A stretch of DNA of 5,705 nucleotides, from contig JAEXOD010000090.1 in NCBI GenBank assembly GCA_023447335.1, forward strand, positions 1 to 5,705, read 5' to 3'. The notes under the pieces are model-generated. The model saw only the letters and a program-made list of their open reading frames with translations, searched no databases and was not told the DNA's origin. The position numbers and the translations under genes are program-made. Positions 1 to 5,705 of the stretch are shown here, piece by piece (within the stretch, counting starts at the first letter, position 1; each line of letters begins with the position of its first letter). This stretch comes from Bacteroidota bacterium. GTDB lineage: Bacteria > Bacteroidota > Ignavibacteria > Ignavibacteriales > Melioribacteraceae.

Positions 1-1
1 T

Positions 2-991
2 TTTATATCTGATTTATTTGCTAAGCTTAAAAAAATTAGCCCCATAGTTAAACCGGCAATAGGAGGTTTGGTAGTTGGAATTTTAGCAGTTTATTTACCA
101 GGTTTATACGGATTTACATATGTGAATTTTGAAGTCCCTTATTCAAATGAAATATTATTAACGTTTATTGGAATATTAATTTTTAAACCTATTGCAACTG
201 CAGCAACAATCGGCTCGGGAGGTAACGGCGGAACCTTTGCTCCAAGTTTGGTCACCGGTGCTATGTTGGGTTCTTTATTTGGTTTTTTAGTTAACTTTTT
301 ATTTCCGGATTATGCCGCTCCTGCCGGTGCATATGCAATGGTGGGAATGGCTGGTGTTGTTGCCGGAACCACAAACGCTTCGTTAACAGCGTTGATTATG
401 ACTTTTGAAATGACAAATAATTATAAAATAATTTTACCTTTAATGTTAACAATTATTATCTCGACTACTGTGTCAAAGTCGATTTTAAAGGGATCTTTAT
501 ATTCAATAAATTTTGCACGAGAAGGTAGAGAGATCGATATCTATGGACGAAAAGTTTCTATTTTAAAAAAGATATACATGGGTGATTTAATCAGCAAAGA
601 ATACGAGGTTGTTAATATTTTTACACCATTTCATGAAGTAATTAATAAGATAAAAAGTATTAAATTAAATTCACTTTTAGTTGTTGATAATAAAGATTCA
701 ATAGTTGGTCAAATATTTTTTGAAGATATTAGAGAAGCTCTATTGAATGAAGAAACAGCCGCTATATCACAGTTTTTAGTTGCGGAAGACTTTATGACAA
801 AAAATATCAAGATTGTAAATCAAAACACTTCAGCAGATTATGCATTAAATTTACTAGAAGCAAGTGACATAGATTATTTACCGGTTCTAGATACAAACGA
901 TAAAAAGCTAATCGGTATCGTAAATAGAATTGATATATTAAATTATTACCAAAAAGAATTATTGTTGGGTCAAAAAGATATTGAAATATAA
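2..991 (+). CDS. ClC-family chloride channel or H+/Cl- antiporter with two CBS domains (5' partial)
   Basis: This is the C-terminal part of a ClC anion channel/transporter of the inner membrane. The frame is open from base 2 without a stop, so the start is off the left edge; 329 residues are visible, and TTG at 68 is only an internal Leu codon. Visible residues 19-31 (IGGLVVGILAVYL) fit a late membrane helix. Residues 71-82 carry the ClC signature GSGGNGGTFAPS (bases 212-247), which helps form the anion site. Residues 135-146 (FEMTNNYKIILP) contain Tyr141, which aligns with the ion-coordinating Tyr445 of E. coli ClC. After a linker come two cytoplasmic CBS domains, about 193-247 and 260-316, typically nucleotide-binding regulatory modules. 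The Ser of the anion filter and the gating and proton glutamates lie upstream of the window, so channel cannot be told from antiporter. No truncation is seen at the 3' end, which stops with TAA. Family assignment is firm; transport mode is open. Confidence 0.95.
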   Translation, partial: FISDLFAKLKKISPIVKPAIGGLVVGILAVYLPGLYGFTYVNFEVPYSNEILLTFIGILIFKPIATAATIGSGGNGGTFAPSLVTGAMLGSLFGFLVNFLFPDYAAPAGAYAMVGMAGVVAGTTNASLTALIMTFEMTNNYKIILPLMLTIIISTTVSKSILKGSLYSINFAREGREIDIYGRKVSILKKIYMGDLISKEYEVVNIFTPFHEVINKIKSIKLNSLLVVDNKDSIVGQIFFEDIREALLNEETAAISQFLVAEDFMTKNIKIVNQNTSADYALNLLEASDIDYLPVLDTNDKKLIGIVNRIDILNYYQKELLLGQKDIEI

Positions 992-1021
992 TTTGTAATT
1001 AGAAATAAGTTTGTCTTATAA

Positions 1022-1059
1022 TGTATATTATGTAAACTAATATTAATATCTAATATACA
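1022..1059. terminator. Possible weak bidirectional hairpin between convergent genes
   Basis: The 84-base gap between the ClC stop and the stop of the small membrane-protein gene contains a perfect 9-bp inverted repeat: TGTATATTA at 1022-1030 and TAATATACA at 1051-1059, with a 20-base loop. A second, 5-bp hairpin (ATAAG/CTTAT) lies at 1005-1019. The position between convergent genes suits a shared terminator. However, the stem has a single G-C pair, the loop is long, and no clear T-run follows on either strand. In sequence this AT-rich such repeats arise by chance, so the call is tentative. Confidence 0.2.
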
Positions 1060-1075
1060 ATCAAGATCTTTCTGT

Positions 1076-1285
1076 TTAACCAAAATACCCTATTAGTTTT
1101 AGATAAACAAATACTATTATACCTATAACAACCACCCATAATATAGGTGATTTGCTTTTTTTTCTTAAGGATTGATTGGATTTGAATTTTAGTTTTCTTT
1201 TTCTGCGTTCAACTTCATCTTCTTCAGGTTTATAGAAACGCGGTTGATATTCAAATACTTTATTTTTTACTTTTCTCATAAACAT
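1076..1285 (-). CDS. Small basic protein with one C-terminal transmembrane helix, function unknown
   Basis: I do not recognise a named family. From ATG at 1285 the product is 69 residues. The first 46 are hydrophilic and very basic: with the region counted up to the helix there are 17 Lys/Arg against 6 Asp/Glu. This part holds an aromatic patch (FEYQPRFYKPEEDE, about residues 11-24) and then a Lys/Arg-rich stretch (27-45). Residues 47-64 (PILWVVVIGIIVFVYLKL) form one hydrophobic helix, with only a few residues after it. By the positive-inside rule the N-terminal part should be cytoplasmic, making a tail-anchored topology likely. A weak Shine-Dalgarno-like GAG (1294-1292) sits 6 bases before ATG 1285. 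ATG 1279 (67 aa) is an equally plausible start and TTG 1291 (71 aa) a less likely one. The gene begins 12 bases after the ftsY stop, so it is probably co-transcribed with ftsY. It is probably real because of the tight spacing, the coherent composition and the lack of any competing frame. Confidence 0.75.
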   Translation of the reverse strand: MFMRKVKNKVFEYQPRFYKPEEDEVERRKRKLKFKSNQSLRKKSKSPILWVVVIGIIVFVYLKLIGYFG

Positions 1286-1297
1286 ATACAACTCAAA

Positions 1298-2242
1298 CTA
1301 ATTATTTCCAAATAAAGCATTTACATAACTATCTGCATCAAATGTCTGCAGATCCTCAAGTCCTTCACCGACACCAATATATCGTACAGGAATGTTTTGT
1401 TGAGCTGATATTTGAAATAGAACGCCACCTTTAGCTGTACCGTCTAATTTTGTGACTATTAAACCTGAAAGTTCTGTAAATTTAGAAAATTCCTGAGCTT
1501 GAATAAGAGCATTTTGTCCTGTATTTCCATCAACTACTAAAAATATTTCATTAGGTGCATACTCTAATACTTTAGTCATAACTTTTTTTATTTTCTTCAA
1601 TTCTTCCATCAAATTAAGCTTTGTATGTAATCTTCCGGCCGTATCAATAAATACAATATCCGCATTTTGCTTCTTAGCAACAGATAAAGTATCAAATGCA
1701 ACTGCTGAAGGATCGCTGCCGGCTGCCTTCATTATAATTTGAACTCCGGCACGTTTTGCCCATATTTCCAACTGCTCATTTGCAGCAGCTCTAAACGTAT
1801 CTGCAGAACCAATTACTATATTTAACCCTGCCTGCTTGTAATTGTGCGCTAATTTCCCTATTGTAGTGGTTTTCCCTGCTCCGTTTACTCCTACAATTAA
1901 TATTACAAATGGTTTATATTTATCAACCAATTCGTATTCAGTTTTAATATTTTCATTACTTACTAATACATTCTTTAATTCATTTTTAATTATATTTAAT
2001 AAATTTTCTTTACTTCTTTCTTTATCTTTTTTAAACTCTTTACGAGCGTTTTCTATCACTCTAGAAGAAGTCTCATATCCAATATCACATGTTACTAAAA
2101 TTTCTTCTAGTTCATCCAAGGTTGATTCATCAACTTTAGCTTTTCCGGTTATAGTCTCTGTTACTAAAGTTACTAATTTATCTTTTGTTTTTGATAATCC
2201 GCTAACTAACTTATCAAAATTTAAATTTTTGAAAAAACTCAT
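1298..2242 (-). CDS. ftsY: Signal recognition particle receptor FtsY (SRP GTPase)
   Basis: FtsY is the SRP receptor. It docks ribosome-SRP complexes at the inner membrane and forms a GTP-dependent heterodimer with Ffh, handing nascent membrane and secretory proteins to SecYEG. In the 314-residue product, residues 2-20 form an amphipathic start (SFFKNLNFDKLVSGL) like the lipid-binding targeting helix. The four-helix N domain runs to about 105. The G domain follows with the P-loop GVNGAGKTT (118-126), the SRP-GTPase insertion motif DTFRAAA (148-154), DTAGR (200-204), TKLDGTAKGG (264-273) and the closing GVGEGLEDLQ (290-299). The long acidic A domain of E. coli FtsY is absent, as in many bacteria. 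I chose ATG 2242 over TTG 2245 because GGAG at 2253-2250 lies 7 bases upstream. The gene starts 14 bases after the protease stop and is followed 12 bases later by the small membrane-protein gene. All expected GTPase motifs are present, so it should be functional. Confidence 0.98.
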   Translation of the reverse strand: MSFFKNLNFDKLVSGLSKTKDKLVTLVTETITGKAKVDESTLDELEEILVTCDIGYETSSRVIENARKEFKKDKERSKENLLNIIKNELKNVLVSNENIKTEYELVDKYKPFVILIVGVNGAGKTTTIGKLAHNYKQAGLNIVIGSADTFRAAANEQLEIWAKRAGVQIIMKAAGSDPSAVAFDTLSVAKKQNADIVFIDTAGRLHTKLNLMEELKKIKKVMTKVLEYAPNEIFLVVDGNTGQNALIQAQEFSKFTELSGLIVTKLDGTAKGGVLFQISAQQNIPVRYIGVGEGLEDLQTFDADSYVNALFGNN

Positions 2243-2249
2243 CAATATG

Positions 2250-2253
2250 CTCC
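2250..2253 (-). promoter_or_regulatory. Shine-Dalgarno site of ftsY
   Basis: On the minus strand GGAG reads from 2253 to 2250, 7 bases before ATG 2242. It decides the ftsY start in favour of this ATG over the in-frame TTG just before it. The site lies three bases beyond the TAA of the upstream protease gene, so ribosomes finishing that gene could re-initiate here. Confidence 0.6.
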
Positions 2254-2256
2254 GAT

Positions 2257-5200
2257 TTATCTAGTTATTGCAAATTTGCCTAATTTAACTTCAATCTCTG
2301 AATTGCTATCGTTCAGTACAGCCGCACGATATATATATATTCCAGATCCCACTTTTTCACCTTCGTAATTTTTTAAATTCCAGTTTACGCCTCCGTTACC
2401 GTCTCTTTCACTAATTTCTGCTATTTTATTTCCTCTTATATCAAAAATAATAATATCAGTTTTTTGGGGAATATTGGCAAAGTAAATTGTTCCATCAGAT
2501 TCATTTAAGTTGAATGGATTCGGAAATACATACATTTCGGATAAGTTTGCAGAATTTGTAGAAATAACTAAGTAACTTCCTGCACCATCCGCAATTTTTA
2601 TATTTCCGCTTTCAAAGGATGACCTCATGTTTTCGAGCTTAATCGTATACGTAATACCGGTACTTTGAATCGGATTTTTAAATTTTAACTTCACCGAGTT
2701 AGTGTCTATAAAATCAATGCTCTCAACATTATTCGTTGGACTAATAACATAATTATTAAGTGTTGAAAAACTTGATTTGTCTAATTCCATATTCATATTA
2801 ATAGTAATTTCTTTTGAGTTTATTATCTTATAATCAGTAATATAAAATTCTTCTTCATTAGATACGGATTCTACCTGAAAAAATACAGCAAAACTATCAA
2901 TCGGGCTTCCGTATAAATCCGTTAATCCTTTTACGTTTAATATATATTCACCTGCCGCTAATGACGGTGAAAAACTAATTAAATATGATTTTTCTGATGA
3001 CACAGAAATTGATGAAGGACGTAACCGATTATTTAACAAAAAAGATTCTAAATTTAGAACCGCAGTATTAATCTTTCCGCTAAACTCAATTAACAGACTA
3101 TTTCCTTTAATAACTTTTTGGTTTGTAAGAATAATTTTATCATGTGTATAAACTTTAATAGTTTGAGTTAAATCTGATAAATAAGTGTAGACGTTATTGT
3201 TGCTATACGACTGTAACTTATAATAATAATTAGTATTATTAGTAAGATTTGAATCCAAATAACTATCCGTTGTAGTTGAATCATATAAAACTATATTATC
3301 AAGAGAAATATCTTTATAAATATAAGTTTTATTTCCGGTCGGCACCCAACTAATAAAAGCCTTAGATTGCCCGATACTAAAGTATTTTTTAATTATTGGA
3401 ATAGGTGTTTGAGGAAGCTGCTTAAACTCAAAAAACTTAAGTTTACCCTCAATCGGTAAAACAAATTCATTAATCCCATTCAAATTTAAATCATCTGCAA
3501 AGGTAGAATAATAAAATTCATTAGCCTTTACATCGTTATTTTCATTAAACAAAACACATTTAGTTATTCCGTATTCTCTGTCAAAAATAAAAGAATAAGG
3601 ATACGTGTTAACCAATAATTGATGACGCGATTGACTAAATAATTTTGCAAATTTTACGTTTGCCTTTGGCTTTATTCCTAATGAAGAAAATTGTATTGAC
3701 GGATCAATAAAGAATTTTTCCGTAATTACATTAAGAGTGTTATTTTTAATATTAAAAACTAATAATAATTTAAAGGGTATGTCTTCAGATTCCAACAAAA
3801 CAGCAATATCATTTTGCCCGTCTCCGTCAAAATCACCGGCAGACAGTAAGTTTTTTAACCCGTTTAGACCTGTAGATATTGAAATACCGTTATTAAGTTG
3901 ACCGTTATTTTGAATAAAATAGCATAAAATATCCCCTTCCGAATCAATTAACCATAATTCTTTATTGTTAGTACCAGAAACTCCGTTTGAAACTACTGCA
4001 CTTGGAGAACCAAACGAGTTTTTATAATAATTCCCATATAAATTAGGAGAGAAGTTATAAACTTTGCTAAATAACTCCGGCTTTAACTCTGTATTCATTC
4101 TATAAACCGAGATAGTAGTATCATTAGTTAACGCCAATAATTCAAATTTTGTATCGTTGTCAATATCTTCTATAAAAATCGGTCTAAAAACTGCCGAAGA
4201 ATCGACAAATTTAAGGTCAAATTTAGTTGAATTTTGCAATGATTGTTCATCAATAGTAGCTTTTGGATAAAAATAACTTAAAATATCAATTTTATTATTA
4301 CCATTAAAATCTCCTATAGATTTTGGAACTTGTCTATTTTTGATCGAATCAATCTTTGCAAAATCGACCCCGTTAAAATTATACATTCTTAAAGTAGATG
4401 AGTTCTCAAAACTATTTGTAAAAACTGTCCTGTTCCCTATCCCCGGAATATTATAGACTTTTTCAGAGATTCTCCCGTAGGGTAATGAATAGTTCAAATC
4501 ATTTATAGGTTCATTTATAATTTGCTCATCAGTTTTTACAATAAAATAACTATTCTCATTATCATAATATAGAAAAGAAGAATTTCCTGCTAAATTTTTT
4601 GCTTCAAAAAATACTTCATATGTAGTGTTAGGAGTAGATAAATCTAAAGGTATAAAACCATAATGCAATTGTTTATAAAACATATTGTTTGTAGAAAAAC
4701 CGTCTAGAGAAATAACATTAAAATCAGTTTCTCCAACTTTTCTATAGTGCATAAATCCGGAACACAATATATCAGTATAAATACTTCCTAAAATGGTGGA
4801 CACGTTTCCGTAATAAGCAGGTGCAACAGATAAAATTTGGATATTTGGAAATTTTCTGACAATATGAAAATTAGCTCTCTCTTCTGTTGATATTCCGTTT
4901 TTAAAGTAAACTTTTAATTTAACACAATAAACAGAATCCGGTAAATCGGAAATAGTAAATTTAAATAGGTCTCTATCAATAAATTGATTTCTTCCGTCAG
5001 AAATCAGTGTTGTCCATTCAGTCGGATTTATCCCCAAACCATATTCTAATTCATATTTTTCAAAATAACCGGATAGAACTGATGCATTAATATAAAAATC
5101 GTAATTTGCGGCAAAATCCTGCCTAGGAGAATTAATTTTAATTATAGCCGGAGCTTTAATTGATAATGCTGAAAGAAGATCAATTCTTCCAGCACCAAAT

Positions 5201-5703
5201 TTTTCATCCCATCCAGACTGCCCTAAATCTACTGCAGTTGATTTTAATATTTGCTTTATCTCTTCAGGGTTATATTCACCAATACTTAACAATAGTGCTG
5301 CAGCAGAGCTAACAACCGGAGCAGACGCTGAAGTCCCGCTAAAATCACGATATCCATTATTTCTATCTGTGGTATATAAATTAACTCCCGGGGCAACTAA
5401 ATCTATTGTGGAACCCGTGTTCGAAAACGATGCAAGATAATCATTATTATCTGTTGCTCCGCAACTGATAACTTCCGGATAACTTGAAGGATAATGAGGA
5501 GCAGTTGATGAAGAATTACCAGCGCTAGCAACTAAAATTACACCGTTATCGTAAGCATACCTTATAACATCTCTTAATACAAGAGAAAAATTTGAATCTC
5601 CAAAACTCATATTAATCACTTTTGCACCCATTTGAACAGCATAAAGAATTGCTGCTGCCGCATCATCTTCTTCTCCATTTCCTGTCGGATCAAAAGCTCT
5701 TAC
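2257..5703 (-). CDS. Secreted subtilisin-family (S8) serine protease with Ig-like/beta-propeller regions and T9SS C-terminal sorting domain (5' partial)
   Basis: This is the C-terminal 1148 residues of an exported subtilase. The frame is open to the right edge, so signal peptide, propeptide and catalytic Asp and His are off-window; ATG 5631 is internal. Residues 1-184 are the rest of the S8 domain: GAKVINMSFG (26-35), oxyanion Asn63 in SAGN, and nucleophile Ser125 in FSGTSASAP (bases 5331-5329). Two Ig-like beta domains follow (about 185-285 and 288-395). Residues 410-760 look like an FG-GAP/integrin-type beta-propeller with Asp/Asn-rich loops at 465-473, 513-521, 624-632 (DFDGDGQND, the only canonical Ca-binding one) and 738-746. 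Next come a fibronectin III-like domain (about 764-855) and two SbsA/Big_5-like domains (about 855-945 and 950-1042). The end (about 1056-1148) is a type IX sorting domain: FPNPFN, then FDIRGNKI, GSGIYIYR and the terminal GKFAITR. This domain normally directs export across the outer membrane and is then cut off, leaving the protein on the surface or free. Protease and sorting calls are firm; middle domain boundaries are approximate. Substrate is unknown. Confidence 0.95.
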   Translation of the reverse strand, partial: VRAFDPTGNGEEDDAAAAILYAVQMGAKVINMSFGDSNFSLVLRDVIRYAYDNGVILVASAGNSSSTAPHYPSSYPEVISCGATDNNDYLASFSNTGSTIDLVAPGVNLYTTDRNNGYRDFSGTSASAPVVSSAAALLLSIGEYNPEEIKQILKSTAVDLGQSGWDEKFGAGRIDLLSALSIKAPAIIKINSPRQDFAANYDFYINASVLSGYFEKYELEYGLGINPTEWTTLISDGRNQFIDRDLFKFTISDLPDSVYCVKLKVYFKNGISTEERANFHIVRKFPNIQILSVAPAYYGNVSTILGSIYTDILCSGFMHYRKVGETDFNVISLDGFSTNNMFYKQLHYGFIPLDLSTPNTTYEVFFEAKNLAGNSSFLYYDNENSYFIVKTDEQIINEPINDLNYSLPYGRISEKVYNIPGIGNRTVFTNSFENSSTLRMYNFNGVDFAKIDSIKNRQVPKSIGDFNGNNKIDILSYFYPKATIDEQSLQNSTKFDLKFVDSSAVFRPIFIEDIDNDTKFELLALTNDTTISVYRMNTELKPELFSKVYNFSPNLYGNYYKNSFGSPSAVVSNGVSGTNNKELWLIDSEGDILCYFIQNNGQLNNGISISTGLNGLKNLLSAGDFDGDGQNDIAVLLESEDIPFKLLLVFNIKNNTLNVITEKFFIDPSIQFSSLGIKPKANVKFAKLFSQSRHQLLVNTYPYSFIFDREYGITKCVLFNENNDVKANEFYYSTFADDLNLNGINEFVLPIEGKLKFFEFKQLPQTPIPIIKKYFSIGQSKAFISWVPTGNKTYIYKDISLDNIVLYDSTTTDSYLDSNLTNNTNYYYKLQSYSNNNVYTYLSDLTQTIKVYTHDKIILTNQKVIKGNSLLIEFSGKINTAVLNLESFLLNNRLRPSSISVSSEKSYLISFSPSLAAGEYILNVKGLTDLYGSPIDSFAVFFQVESVSNEEEFYITDYKIINSKEITINMNMELDKSSFSTLNNYVISPTNNVESIDFIDTNSVKLKFKNPIQSTGITYTIKLENMRSSFESGNIKIADGAGSYLVISTNSANLSEMYVFPNPFNLNESDGTIYFANIPQKTDIIIFDIRGNKIAEISERDGNGGVNWNLKNYEGEKVGSGIYIYRAAVLNDSNSEIEVKLGKFAITR

Positions 5704-5705
5704 AT

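Noticed and set aside
68..70. TTG as the start of the ClC gene
   Set aside because: The frame is open back to base 2 and the extra 22 residues (ending KPAIGG) match the ClC family, so the TTG is an internal Leu codon.
1842..2264. Open frame of 140 codons on the plus strand
   Set aside because: It lies entirely opposite ftsY, which has all SRP-GTPase motifs. Its translation is a Ser/Phe/Leu/Thr-rich shadow with no recognisable domain.
2329..2340. Six AT dinucleotide repeats as a phase-variable microsatellite
   Set aside because: The tract encodes the conserved IYIY segment of the T9SS sorting domain, is short, and is expected in AT-rich coding sequence.
3427..4464. DNA-level tandem repeats in the propeller region
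   Set aside because: The repetition is only at protein-motif level (Asp/Asn-rich loops); I see no repeated nucleotide units.
5629..5631. ATG as the start of the protease
   Set aside because: The frame stays open to the right edge, and the 24 residues before this Met (including AAAAILYAVQ) continue the subtilase fold, so this Met is internal.
2257..5703. Protease as a broken gene because catalytic Asp and His are not visible
   Set aside because: In subtilases those residues precede the Asn and Ser seen here, so they should lie beyond the window edge. The visible frame has no stops or shifts.

Overview
The window is AT-rich (about one third G+C by eye). It suggests a member of the Bacteroidota/Chlorobiota-Ignavibacteria lineage, most like an Ignavibacteria/Kapabacteria-type genome. 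The strongest pointer is the large exported protein on the minus strand, which ends in a type IX secretion (Por) C-terminal sorting domain, a system essentially confined to that superphylum. Many Ile, Asn, Lys and Ser residues, a short FtsY without an acidic A domain and a CBS-type ClC protein are compatible with this. Assignment to a class is inference.

Layout. Bases 2-991 (+) hold the 3' part of a ClC chloride channel/transporter with two CBS domains; its start lies left of the window. An 84-base AT-rich gap (992-1075) separates it from genes converging on it from the right. On the minus strand, in transcription order, these are: the 3' part of a secreted subtilisin-family (S8) protease with Ig-like, beta-propeller-like and T9SS sorting domains (5703 down to 2257; start beyond the right edge); ftsY, the SRP receptor GTPase (2242 down to 1298); and a 69-residue basic protein with one C-terminal membrane helix (1285 down to 1076). 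The gaps between these three are only 14 and 12 bases and show no terminator, so they very probably form one transcript whose promoter is outside the window.

How they work together. FtsY brings SRP-bound ribosomes to the Sec translocon in the inner membrane. The protease must cross that membrane (presumably by Sec) before the type IX machinery takes it across the outer membrane. The small protein looks like a tail-anchored inner-membrane protein of unknown role. The ClC gene is a separate unit on the opposite strand with no evident functional link.

I see no RNA gene, insertion sequence, CRISPR array, phage element or attachment site. The window reads as ordinary chromosomal sequence. The least understood item is the small membrane protein behind ftsY.
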